A DNA stretch of 64,000 bases from Porcincola intestinalis. Lineage in GTDB: Bacteria > Bacillota > Clostridia > Lachnospirales > Lachnospiraceae. The position numbers and the translations under genes were made by a program. The stretch covers positions 1 to 64,000 of the forward strand of contig NZ_VULZ01000016.1 in assembly GCF_009696445.1 (NCBI RefSeq), written 5' to 3'. The notes under the pieces were generated by a model that saw only the letters and a list, made by a program, of their open reading frames with translations, ran no database searches and had not been told where the DNA came from. Below, piece by piece: positions 39,444 to 48,082 of this stretch (within the stretch, counting starts at the first letter, position 1; every line of letters begins with the position of its first letter).

Positions 39444-40603
39444 TGGCTAGAAGAAGTGGATTGGGCCAGAGAGGCCTGGATATTCTGATTCCGGAAAAGA
39501 ATTCCGGCGGAAGAAAAAAAGATGCTGCTGAAAAAACGAAGAGGGCGAAGAAATCCAAAGCAGTGCCGGTAAACGAAAAAAATGAAGTGGCCGGAATCAC
39601 AGAAGCCGCAGAGGATATTGACGGTACAGAATCAGCCGATGGTGCAAAGTATACAGAAGGATTAGAAACAGCTGAGACTGTGGAGAATGTAGGAAAAGAC
39701 GCCATTGCGGCGGATTCTGAAACGGAAGATGGAACAAAATTTAAAAATGCCTCTGAATCAAGAGATGAAAAGTCAGATACAGCGGATGAAGGAAATTTAA
39801 TCAAGAGTGGTCAGCTTGAGGTTGACATCAATCTGGTGGAGCCGAACAGAGACCAGCCACGAAAAAAGTTTGATGAGGATGCCCTCCAGGAGCTTTCAGA
39901 CTCTATCAAAGTACATGGTGTGATACAGCCCCTCATTGTCCAGATGAGAGAGGGCTATTATGAAATCATCGCCGGTGAGAGAAGATGGCGGGCGGCAAGA
40001 CTGGCGGGTCTGAAAACAGTCCCTGTCCTTGTTCGTGATTACTCAGACAGGGATATCATGGAGCTTTCCCTGATTGAGAATATTCAGAGGCAGGATCTGA
40101 ACCCGATCGAGGAGGCAGCGGCCTATAGAAGGCTGATTGATGAATATCAGCTGACACAGGATGAAGTAGCCGAGCGTGTTTCCAGAAGCAGAGCCTCTGT
40201 GACAAATTCTCTGCGTCTATTGAAGCTGGATGAACGAGTTCAGAATATGCTGATCAGCGAGATGCTGTCAACCGGACATGTGCGGGCACTGCTTGCCATT
40301 GAGGACGGAGAACTCCAGTATCAGACAGCCCAGAAGGCGTTCGATGAAAAATGGAGTGTCCGGGAGGTAGAAAATTATGTCCGGAAACTTCAAAAGAAAC
40401 CGGTTCCGGAGAAGAAACCGGTGATCAGCCAGCAGCTTCAGATCATCTATCAGGACATGGAGGAGAAAATGCGGACCTCTCTTGGAACAAAGGTCAGCAT
40501 TCAGTCGAAAAATCCGGAGAAGGGCAGAATTGAGATAGAGTATTTTTCAAGTGATGAGCTGGAGCGTGTATATCACGCCATTTTAAACAGTGATGAAAGC
40601 TGA
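39443..40603 (+). CDS. parB: Chromosome partitioning protein ParB/Spo0J
   Basis: ParB (386 residues) binds parS, spreads as a CTP clamp and stimulates ParA. A short ParA-contact N-terminus (SGLGQRGLDILIPE) is followed by an unusual acidic/Lys-rich linker of about 100 residues (about 25-125). The core comes next: NRDQPRKKFDE, the CTP-binding GERRWRAARLAG and the HTH LTQDEVAERVSRSRASVTN, then a C-terminal dimer domain. The ATG at 39443 sits 5 bp after AGGAGG; the preceding TTG would add one residue. Confidence 0.96.
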   Translation: MARRSGLGQRGLDILIPEKNSGGRKKDAAEKTKRAKKSKAVPVNEKNEVAGITEAAEDIDGTESADGAKYTEGLETAETVENVGKDAIAADSETEDGTKFKNASESRDEKSDTADEGNLIKSGQLEVDINLVEPNRDQPRKKFDEDALQELSDSIKVHGVIQPLIVQMREGYYEIIAGERRWRAARLAGLKTVPVLVRDYSDRDIMELSLIENIQRQDLNPIEEAAAYRRLIDEYQLTQDEVAERVSRSRASVTNSLRLLKLDERVQNMLISEMLSTGHVRALLAIEDGELQYQTAQKAFDEKWSVREVENYVRKLQKKPVPEKKPVISQQLQIIYQDMEEKMRTSLGTKVSIQSKNPEKGRIEIEYFSSDELERVYHAILNSDES

Positions 40604-40625
40604 GTGAGGAGATGGGGGTAATTGG

Positions 40626-41150
40626 ATGCAGAGCAGTTTTCTGAACAGCCTGGGGTTTGACCCCGGAATTCTGATGATTGTGCTTCTTCTGATCATGGCG
40701 CTTGTTTTGTTTTATCTCGCACATGTGTCGATGAAGATGAGCCGTTTCCTGAAACGGTATAAGCTTTTTATGAGAGGAAAAGATGGTGCTTCTCTGGAAA
40801 AGGCGATGGAGAGTGAATTCATCGAGGTTGAGCGGATCGGCGAGCAGTGCAAAAACCAGGCGGCTGAGATTCAGCATATCAAGGATATCATGAGAAGGAC
40901 GCCGATGAAGACCGGAATCGTGAAATATGACGCATTTCCGGACGTCGGCGGAAGAATGAGCTTCGCCCTGGCTCTTCTGGATCAGGACAACACAGGCTTT
41001 GTTCTGAATGCGATTCACAGCAAGGAAGGGTGTTATACCTATATTAAGGAAATCGTCAAGGGTGAGTCTTATATCGTTCTGGGCGAAGAGGAAAAGGAAG
41101 CGCTCAGGCAGGCCGTCACAACTTATTCAAACAACATAAGTCATGTTTAA
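40626..41150 (+). CDS. DUF4446 family membrane-anchored protein
   Basis: The 174-residue protein has one N-terminal membrane span (about residues 14-37), a charged helical segment, and a conserved domain with KYDAFPDVGGRMSFALALLD and NAIHSKEGCYTYIKEI, the DUF4446 signature. Genes of this family usually follow parB in Clostridia, as here (22 bp gap). Function is not established; a link to chromosome or envelope organisation is only suggested by context. Confidence 0.85.
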   Translation: MQSSFLNSLGFDPGILMIVLLLIMALVLFYLAHVSMKMSRFLKRYKLFMRGKDGASLEKAMESEFIEVERIGEQCKNQAAEIQHIKDIMRRTPMKTGIVKYDAFPDVGGRMSFALALLDQDNTGFVLNAIHSKEGCYTYIKEIVKGESYIVLGEEEKEALRQAVTTYSNNISHV

Positions 41151-41300
41151 GGCTGAGATGAGACTGGACGAATCATCTGAATTGGGATACAGTCTTAGGG
41201 CAGAGCCGCAGAAACAGTCAGCATATTAAAAATCAGACCGCCCCGGTTGACAAGCGTGTCACCGGGACCTTTGAGAGAGACATCGGGAGGAAATTGAAAG

Positions 41301-42584
41301 ATGCTGGATATTAAATTCGTCAGGGAAAATCCGGATATTGTCAAGGAGAACATTCGGAAGAAGTTTGAGGATCAGAAGCTTCCGCTTGTAGATGAAGTGA
41401 TTGAGCTGGACAGACAGAACCGTGAGATCAAGCAGGAGCTGCAGGCACTGCAGGCCGACCGCAACCGCATTTCCAAGGAGATTGGAAAGCTGATGCACGA
41501 GGGCAAAAAAGATGAAGCGATGGCTGCAAAGGAAGAGGTAACAAAAAACCAGGCCAGAGTTGCAGAATTGTCCGAGAAGGAGAAAACAGTCGAGGAGGAG
41601 CTGAAGAAGAGGATGATGGTCATCCCGAACATCATTGATCCGTCAGTCCCGATCGGCAAGGATGACTCGGAGAATGTCGAGCTTCAGCGGTTCGGGGATC
41701 CGGTTGTCCCGGATTATCCGATTCCGTATCATACAGAGATCATGGAAAAGCTTCATGGAATCGACATGGATGCGGCAGGCCGCGTTGCCGGCAATGGCTT
41801 CTACTATCTGCTCGGCGATATCGCAAGACTTCATTCTGCCTGCCTTTCCTACGCAAGAGACTTCATGATCGACAGGGGATTCACCTATGTCATTCCGCCG
41901 TACATGATCAGAAGGGCTGTCGTGGATGGTGTGATGTCCTTCGATGAGATGGACGCGATGATGTACAAAATTGAGGGAGAGGATCTGTATCTGATCGGAA
42001 CCTCAGAGCATTCAATGATCGGCCGGTTCATTGGTGAGACGATCGATGCGGACAAGCTTCCGCTGACACTGACCAGCTACTCTCCGTGCTTCCGCAAGGA
42101 GAAGGGCGCACATGGCATCGAGGAGAGAGGTGTCTACAGAATCCACCAGTTTGAGAAACAGGAAATGATCGTCATCTGCGAGCCTGAGGATGCGAACAAG
42201 TGGTACGACAGGCTGTGGCAGAACACGGTTGATTACTTCAGAAGCCTTGAGATTCCGGTCCGCACGCTGGAGTGCTGCTCCGGCGATCTGGCTGATCTGA
42301 AGGTAAAGTCCCTCGATGTCGAGGCATGGTCTCCGAGACAGAAGAAGTATTTCGAGGTTGGATCCTGCTCGAATCTTGGAGATGCGCAGGCCCGGCGCCT
42401 GAACATCAAGATCAAGGGAGCGGACGGAAAGAAGCATCTGGCGAACACACTGAACAACACCTGTGTGGCACCGCCGAGAATGCTGATCGCGTTCCTGGAG
42501 AATCATCTGCAGGCAGACGGAAGTGTTACGATTCCGGAGGCGTTGCAGCCATACATGGGCGGAAAGAAGGTTCTCGTTCCATAA
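41301..42584 (+). CDS. serS: Seryl-tRNA synthetase
   Basis: SerRS (427 residues) charges tRNA-Ser. The N-terminal long coiled-coil arm is residues about 30-105. The class II core shows motif 2 FRKEKGAHGIEERGVYRIHQF (motif read as FRKE to RIHQF), and motif 3 is near ALQPYMGG, preceded by NNTCVAPPRMLIAFLENH. GGGAGG precedes the ATG by 9 bp. No T-box leader is visible in 41151-41300; an imperfect hairpin (41243-41267) without a T tract is present. Confidence 0.98.
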   Translation: MLDIKFVRENPDIVKENIRKKFEDQKLPLVDEVIELDRQNREIKQELQALQADRNRISKEIGKLMHEGKKDEAMAAKEEVTKNQARVAELSEKEKTVEEELKKRMMVIPNIIDPSVPIGKDDSENVELQRFGDPVVPDYPIPYHTEIMEKLHGIDMDAAGRVAGNGFYYLLGDIARLHSACLSYARDFMIDRGFTYVIPPYMIRRAVVDGVMSFDEMDAMMYKIEGEDLYLIGTSEHSMIGRFIGETIDADKLPLTLTSYSPCFRKEKGAHGIEERGVYRIHQFEKQEMIVICEPEDANKWYDRLWQNTVDYFRSLEIPVRTLECCSGDLADLKVKSLDVEAWSPRQKKYFEVGSCSNLGDAQARRLNIKIKGADGKKHLANTLNNTCVAPPRMLIAFLENHLQADGSVTIPEALQPYMGGKKVLVP

Positions 42585-42667
42585 GAGTGTCTGATCTATA
42601 CGGAGCCGGATGCCGGAAGGGCCGGCGGAGGATCTGTAAATATGGAGGAGTGTGGTGAAGAAATCCT

Positions 42668-43573
42668 ATGCATGCATACCTGAGATCGATCGGTCTGACA
42701 GATGATCGCATAACTGAAAAGGACATCGAGAAGATCTGCGACAGGGTCTATGAGAAATATGACCATATGGAATCGGTCAGGGATGAGGATACAAAGGCAA
42801 CCTTCCTCGAGTTTTCCAAGGAGCTTGGAAAGGGATTCGGCCTGAAGGTGCTGGGCATGCAGGACAGCTTTGGCTTCCACCGTACTTCCTACTATCCATA
42901 TGTTGTGGGCTCCGATGAGGGCAGTGACGGAAGCGTCGGAATTCAGAAGAAGCTGATGGGAGATGCCTTCATCGGCGTCTGCAATGACGGACATGTCGGT
43001 GCCCCGCTGATCTTTACACTTCAGAACCCGGGGTGTTATCTCAGAGGTCTGAAGGAAGACCCGCAGCACGAAAGCCGCGTGACAACCACATTTTCAGCGC
43101 TTGCGAAGTGGGGCCGGATTCTTCTGCCGACAAGAAACCTGGAACACCGCCTCATGGAGACTTCCTCCGATTGGGCGGAGGAGCGGGTTGAGACAATTCA
43201 GCGGGCGAAGATGGGCGACGATGAGGCCATGAAGGAGCTGACGGTACAGAATCTGGAGCTGTATGGAAAGGCTCAGGACCGGATCAAGGATGGAGAGGAT
43301 ATTCTGTCGGTTGTGGATACGTATTTCATCCCTTACGGGATGGAGTCGGATCAGTATCATATCCTGGCGAACATAGACCGCGTGAGGGAAGAACACAGCA
43401 GTGTCACGGGAGAGGTTGTCTGGAAGATGCTTCTGAACTGCGGAGGCCTGCTGTTTGATGCATGCATGACAGATCAGGACCTGGAAGGGCTTCCCCTTCC
43501 AGGCATGCGGCTGAAGGCGGATATCTGGATGCAGGGGCGGATCAACTTCCTGCTGCCGTCGGCAGTATCCTGA
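42668..43573 (+). CDS. DUF3881 family protein
   Basis: This 301-residue protein matches the DUF3881 family of Lachnospiraceae, by overall sequence from MHAYLRSIGL through the DSFGFHRTSYYPYVVGSD region to the C-terminal LPGMRLKADIWMQGRINFLLP. It has no signal peptide, membrane span or known catalytic motif. The family often follows serS. Function is unknown. The ribosome site is weak (GAAGAA), so the exact start is less sure. Confidence 0.8.
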   Translation: MHAYLRSIGLTDDRITEKDIEKICDRVYEKYDHMESVRDEDTKATFLEFSKELGKGFGLKVLGMQDSFGFHRTSYYPYVVGSDEGSDGSVGIQKKLMGDAFIGVCNDGHVGAPLIFTLQNPGCYLRGLKEDPQHESRVTTTFSALAKWGRILLPTRNLEHRLMETSSDWAEERVETIQRAKMGDDEAMKELTVQNLELYGKAQDRIKDGEDILSVVDTYFIPYGMESDQYHILANIDRVREEHSSVTGEVVWKMLLNCGGLLFDACMTDQDLEGLPLPGMRLKADIWMQGRINFLLPSAVS

Positions 43574-43609
43574 TTATGACAATGCAATTGCGTCCGGTCT
43601 TCTGACAGG

Positions 43610-44881
43610 TCAGTGTGTATCGCTGTCGATCAGATGCGAATCATATTTCGAGTGGAGAATCTGCTGAGCGGAGTACAGACCGTAATAGCCCGAGGAGACA
43701 TAGGAAAGAGCGACTGCCATCATGTAATAAGGAAGCCCCCCGATCCCGAACATTTCCAGACAGATAAAGAGGGAGGCAACAGGTGAGTTTGTGACACCGC
43801 AGAACAGGGCACCCATGCCGATGGCCGCGCAGAAGGAGGAGGGAAGGCCCATCAGTCCTCCCAAAAAGCTGCCGAAGGTAGCACCGATGTAGAGGGCAGG
43901 GACGATTTCACCGCCCTTGTAGCCTGCAGCTAGGGAAAGCGCGGTGAAGAGAATCTTCATCAGGAAGGTATACCAGTGGATATCTTCTGCTTTGCCTGAG
44001 AGCGCTTCCTCGATGATATGGATGCCCGTGCCGTTGTATGTATGGCCGCCTGTCAGCCAGGTCAGGAGAAACAGAACCGACCCCAGTGCCAGTGCCCGCA
44101 GATAGCGGTTCTTCAGCAGAGACTGGCTGTATCTTGAAATCCTCTGGATCGCCAGACAATACAGGATGCTGACAAAACCGGTGCAGATTGCCAGAAAGGC
44201 GAGCTTTGAGACGGTCAGTGCACTGAATGCAGGAGGTGCGCTGATCAGATAGGATTCACCGGGAACGCCACACCAGTGTGAGGCAACCGCTCTTGCCGTG
44301 AAGGACGCGAAGGTAACCGGAACGATGGAGCCATAGTTCATCATGCCGACATCGACCATTTCTATGGAGAAGAATATGGCAGTCGCCGGTGTCCCGAAGA
44401 CAGCAGAGAAGGCGGCAGCCATTCCGCAGATGACCATGGTCCGCCGTTCTTTATGATCAAGATGGAAAAGATGTCCCATCGCATGACCGATGCTTCCGCC
44501 AAGCTGGAGAGCAGCGCCTTCCCTTCCGACCGACGCGCCGCACAGGTGCGAGAAGATGCTTGAGACAAAGATGGCAGGTGCCATACGGAATGGAATCTTT
44601 TCCCCGCAACGGATCGAGAGGATGACCATGTTGGTTCCCTTCGCCTTATCGTAGCGCAGCATATGATAAAATAAAAAGATGATGGCGCTCCCGACCGGGA
44701 GCAGGAACATCATGACCGGATACCGGAAGCGGATGCCGGTGACTGCTGTCACGCCTCTTGCAAACAAGCCGCCGACAACGCCGCAGACAATCCCGCAGGC
44801 CATTGCCATGGCAGCCAGCACCAGGACGTGGAGAGTCCCGAAAAAGATGACCTTGAACTGCTTGTGTAGCTGTGAATCCAT
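43610..44881 (-). CDS. ClC-family chloride channel or transporter
   Basis: The 423-residue membrane protein has about ten hydrophobic helices. Selectivity-filter segments seen are GREGAALQLGGSIG (the GxEGP-type motif with Ala in place of Pro) and GGEIVPALYIGATFG. The gating Glu is kept in GREG. The proton-glutamate of antiporters is not certain. An AGGAGA site precedes the ATG. It converges on the DUF3881 gene with a 36-bp gap and no clear terminator. Confidence 0.88.
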   Translation of the reverse strand: MDSQLHKQFKVIFFGTLHVLVLAAMAMACGIVCGVVGGLFARGVTAVTGIRFRYPVMMFLLPVGSAIIFLFYHMLRYDKAKGTNMVILSIRCGEKIPFRMAPAIFVSSIFSHLCGASVGREGAALQLGGSIGHAMGHLFHLDHKERRTMVICGMAAAFSAVFGTPATAIFFSIEMVDVGMMNYGSIVPVTFASFTARAVASHWCGVPGESYLISAPPAFSALTVSKLAFLAICTGFVSILYCLAIQRISRYSQSLLKNRYLRALALGSVLFLLTWLTGGHTYNGTGIHIIEEALSGKAEDIHWYTFLMKILFTALSLAAGYKGGEIVPALYIGATFGSFLGGLMGLPSSFCAAIGMGALFCGVTNSPVASLFICLEMFGIGGLPYYMMAVALSYVSSGYYGLYSAQQILHSKYDSHLIDSDTH

Positions 44882-44983
44882 CGCATTTTCTCCTGGCTAT
44901 ACATAGTGAAGGGCTCTAAAAAATGATACACCATCTTCTTCATTATAGATGAGCGGTGTCAACCGGACAACAGAAAACAGGCA

Positions 44984-45042
44984 GGAATGGTATAACTGCC
45001 AGGGGGCCGGTCAGCAGACCGGACCCGGGGATATACCATTCC
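44984..45042 (+). promoter_or_regulatory. Two-tier stem-loop leader ahead of the TrpF-like gene
   Basis: GGAATGGTATA (44984-44994) pairs perfectly with TATACCATTCC (45032-45042). Inside it CCGGTC (45007) pairs with GACCGG around AGCA. The element ends 25 bp before the TrpF-like ATG, and has no T tract. It is either a cis-acting RNA or a protein-binding dyad. No known riboswitch class fits by eye. Confidence 0.6.
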
Positions 45043-45067
45043 GAAAGCCGTTCAGAGGAAAGGGGTT

Positions 45068-45745
45068 ATGGTTATGTATACACAGATTTATTCCATTCAG
45101 ACAAAAGAGGAAGCGCTTGCCTGCATCGATGCCGGGGCAGACCGGATCGGTCTTCTGGTTGGCGTGCACGGCGGAAAGTTTCCCTGCGCGATCACGGAGG
45201 AGAAGGCAAAGGAAATCTTTGATGCCATCAAGGGAAAGGCTGTCCGTATTCTGATCTCTGTCGGAGAGACGGCGGATGAAGTACTTGCGCAGACAAAAAG
45301 GCTGATGCCGGATGTTCTGCACCTGTGCGCAAACTATGATGGGGATCCGGCGTTTGCGGCTCGTCTGCGCCGTGAGATTCCGGGCGTCCAGCTGATGGAG
45401 GCAGTCGGCATCACGGGACCGGAAAGTGTCAGGGAAGCAGAGTACAAGGCGACATTTGCAGATGTTCTGATTCTGGATACGGTGTCAAAGACGGTTCCGG
45501 GTGTCGGAGCAGCCGGCGAGGTGAATGACTGGAACATCGACCGGGAGATCGTGGAGAAGGTGAATGTTCCGGTGATCCTTGCAGGCGGTCTCGGACCGGA
45601 CAATGTGGCGGATGCGATCAGGGCTGTGCATCCGTACGCGGTCGATTCTCTGACCAAGACCTCTGACAAGGAGAACGGAGAACTGGTCCGGAAGAATATC
45701 GGAAAGGTCCGGGAATTCTGCCGGATCGCGCATTCCTTCGAGTGA
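45068..45745 (+). CDS. TrpF-like (phosphoribosylanthranilate isomerase family) barrel protein
   Basis: The 225-residue protein has the TrpF-type (beta/alpha)8 fold: an initial strand IYSIQTKEEALACIDAGAD, FADVLILDT aligned with the family strand carrying the catalytic Asp, and the phosphate-binding VILAGGLGPDNVADAI. The catalytic Cys of TrpF (KICGIT) is replaced, since the equivalent strand reads QIYSIQT. No other trp gene is nearby. A PfkB-type kinase gene follows after 9 bp. A true tryptophan role is unlikely; an isomerase or epimerase acting on a phosphosugar made by the kinase is inferred. Confidence 0.75.
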   Translation: MVMYTQIYSIQTKEEALACIDAGADRIGLLVGVHGGKFPCAITEEKAKEIFDAIKGKAVRILISVGETADEVLAQTKRLMPDVLHLCANYDGDPAFAARLRREIPGVQLMEAVGITGPESVREAEYKATFADVLILDTVSKTVPGVGAAGEVNDWNIDREIVEKVNVPVILAGGLGPDNVADAIRAVHPYAVDSLTKTSDKENGELVRKNIGKVREFCRIAHSFE

Positions 45746-45754
45746 GGTGGAGCT

Positions 45755-46717
45755 GTGAACGTGATCTGTGTAGGGGATCTGTGCTGCGACCTGATCGTGC
45801 CTTACGGCGGGATGCGTTCAGCCCTTGCGAGAGGAGATTTCTCAAAGGAAACCGCCGATTCAATGCTGGTCCGGATGCAGTGCGGGGGTTCGGTTGCGAA
45901 CGTCGCCCGGAATATCGGAAAACTGTCAGATTCAGAGAGCCGGCCTCGGTTCATCACGCCGTTGAAGCTGGATGAACTAGGGCTGTACCTGGAAGGAGAG
46001 ATGGAGAAGGCAGGCGTGGACATGAGCGGCGCTGTGCCGTGCGACAGGTCGAACATGTACTGCATTGCCGTTCTGGATGAGAGCGGCGAGCGGACGATGT
46101 TCTGCTTTGTGCCGCCGTGGGCGGATTACCCGCATTTTACAGCAGACAGCTTCCGGAATGCGCCAAAGGCGGAGAGAGGGGATATCGTCTTTACGAGCGG
46201 GATGGCATTCCTGGATGATGCTGCAAACAATGCAGCTGTTCTGACGTTCTTCAAAGAGCAGAAGGAGCACGGCGCAACTGTGATCTTCGACTTGAATGTC
46301 CGCGCCGAGTCCTACGGGTATGCGGGGGAGCGGAAGGCTTCCATGGAGCAAATGATTGCCATGAGCGACCTGGTGCTCGGTTCAGGCAGTGACGAGTTCA
46401 GCCAGGTGACGGGCCATCCAGGCCAGATGGCCGCAGCAGAGGTGCTCATGGACAGGATGTGCGGAAAAGACAGAAGCGGGCAGCCGAAAACAGTGATTGC
46501 AAGGGATGGAGCTGATCCGATCCTTGTGATGTCCTCTTCCGGGCAGCAGCGGGATACCTGGATTCCGGTCAGGCCGGTGAAGCCTGTATCGACTCTGGGA
46601 GCCGGCGATGCCTTTGACGGTGCATTCATTCATGCCCTTTCCGGCGGGAGTACGGTTCAGGAGGCAACAAGGGCGGCGTCTGACTATGCCGGACGAGTGA
46701 TATCCGGACAAGCGTGA
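45755..46717 (+). CDS. PfkB-family carbohydrate kinase
   Basis: The 320-residue protein shows the ribokinase/PfkB layout: GGSVANVARNIGKL near residue 45 and the anion-hole motif TLGAGDAFDGAFIHAL with the catalytic Asp near residue 285. The GTG start has GAGGTGG 4 bp upstream. It is coupled to the TrpF-like gene. PfkB members phosphorylate sugars, nucleosides or pyridoxal-like compounds, so the substrate is open. Confidence 0.85.
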   Translation: MNVICVGDLCCDLIVPYGGMRSALARGDFSKETADSMLVRMQCGGSVANVARNIGKLSDSESRPRFITPLKLDELGLYLEGEMEKAGVDMSGAVPCDRSNMYCIAVLDESGERTMFCFVPPWADYPHFTADSFRNAPKAERGDIVFTSGMAFLDDAANNAAVLTFFKEQKEHGATVIFDLNVRAESYGYAGERKASMEQMIAMSDLVLGSGSDEFSQVTGHPGQMAAAEVLMDRMCGKDRSGQPKTVIARDGADPILVMSSSGQQRDTWIPVRPVKPVSTLGAGDAFDGAFIHALSGGSTVQEATRAASDYAGRVISGQA

Positions 46718-46842
46718 TAGAGCCGTGCGGGAAGCGGCGGTCGTGTGATCTGACTGCTCTTAGATGATTCGATGGAGAAGGTTCATTCAGCAGATCTTTG
46801 AGCTGGTGTGGCTGGAGTGTCACAAGGTGGCAGATCAGGAGA

Positions 46843-46878
46843 AAAAAGCGGGAGCTGAACGGTTAGCTCCCGCTTTTT
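46843..46878. terminator. Bidirectional terminator
   Basis: AAAAAGCGGGAGCT and AGCTCCCGCTTTTT form a perfect 14-bp stem around an 8-nt loop. It lies between the plus-strand kinase and the minus-strand bile salt hydrolase and serves both. Confidence 0.93.
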
Positions 46879-46900
46879 GTGTATGTACAGGTGCAGATTC

Positions 46901-47878
46901 TCAGTTCTGGTAATGGACCTGCTGGCCCTTGATCAGATCATAGGTGACGACCGTGTCGCCGTCCAGATTCTCGTGGTGCATGTCGACGGCACTGATCTGG
47001 CTGTTCTCATAGGTTGTGTAGTAGTAGATGCCGAGATCCAGGTTGCAGCAGCTTGAGTAGATTGTGATCTCATACTTGTCCTCGCCGAGCTTGCAGAGTC
47101 CGCGCTGCTGTTCAACGCTGCCGAGGATGTGGAAGAACTGACTGATACTTGCGGACTCAGAGTCGTCCGACAGGGAGTTCATCCGTGTGAAGGCGACCTT
47201 CACGAATCTCGAAGCGGAGGAAAGATCGCCCGGAAGACCCATGCCGCCCATGCCGCGGCTGTACGGATGAAGATCGAGCCCTTTTGCGAAGGCGCAGGGC
47301 AAGGCCGATTCTACAGACAGGTTCCGGTAATCTGCCAGGCGGTTCATCTGCATGTCAAAAGTCGGATTGTTTGTCATGACACCGACCGGATCGTCATAGA
47401 CATGAAGGCCGGACGCTGTCTGCTCGACGACGATGACATCCTTGCCGTCAGCGACCATCCAGTGCAGCGGATTGGTGGGGAGCTTGTCGCTGAAGGGTTC
47501 ATTCGTGATGTTGACGTGCGAGAGAAGGACCTTCGCCTCCTCTGTTGTGCTGCAGAGTGAGAGAACATAGGGGATCAGTTCAAATGAAGCGATGTTGTCC
47601 TTTCCTTCCTGTGGATCTTTGAAGTCGCAGTTGTCCGGGAAGTTCAGACCGGCCATTCCGAGCCCTTTTTCATTCATGGCATCGTAGTAGAGCGGGAAGC
47701 CGTCCACGACAAAGGCCATGCCGATGATCGCCGGGTGCTTCATGACAGATTTCACATTCCTGAACTGGAAGGGATAGTTGCGGGGTGTCACCGCGACCTG
47801 CTCATGGTAGGAGTATTCCAGGTCCAGGTTCCGCCCAAAATAGTGACATCTTGTATTGTACGTTGCTGCAGTGCACAT
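46901..47878 (-). CDS. Choloylglycine hydrolase (bile salt hydrolase) family
   Basis: This Ntn hydrolase (325 residues) cleaves amide bonds of conjugated bile salts or related N-acyl amides. After Met removal Cys2 is the nucleophile (MCTAATY). The family residues are present as Arg16, Asp19, Asn79 (GMAGLNFP), Asn170 (MTNNPTF) and Arg223 (SASRFV). The ATG at 47878 was chosen because it puts Cys at position 2 and has AAGAAGG 8 bp upstream; the open frame extends 35 codons further without support. There is no signal peptide. Penicillin V acylase activity cannot be excluded. A gut habitat fits. Confidence 0.9.
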   Translation of the reverse strand: MCTAATYNTRCHYFGRNLDLEYSYHEQVAVTPRNYPFQFRNVKSVMKHPAIIGMAFVVDGFPLYYDAMNEKGLGMAGLNFPDNCDFKDPQEGKDNIASFELIPYVLSLCSTTEEAKVLLSHVNITNEPFSDKLPTNPLHWMVADGKDVIVVEQTASGLHVYDDPVGVMTNNPTFDMQMNRLADYRNLSVESALPCAFAKGLDLHPYSRGMGGMGLPGDLSSASRFVKVAFTRMNSLSDDSESASISQFFHILGSVEQQRGLCKLGEDKYEITIYSSCCNLDLGIYYYTTYENSQISAVDMHHENLDGDTVVTYDLIKGQQVHYQN

Positions 47879-48082
47879 ATCAGATACCTTCTTTCCGATC
47901 ATCCGAAAGGGGTGATCTATGACAAATGATGAAAACATACCTGCAGTATATATCATTTTGAAAGGATGCTCAAACAAGTTCACAGAAAGAACACATACAG
48001 AAACACGGTATCGAAGATCAGGGCCATTGCAGCAGAGACAGAACAGAGTTTGCAGGATGGAAGCTTACCTCTTACAGTATGT

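Noticed and set aside
41151-41300. T-box leader for serS
   Set aside because: The hairpin at 41243-41267 lacks the conserved TGGNACCGCG element and a terminator T tract, and the leader is too short for a specifier stem.
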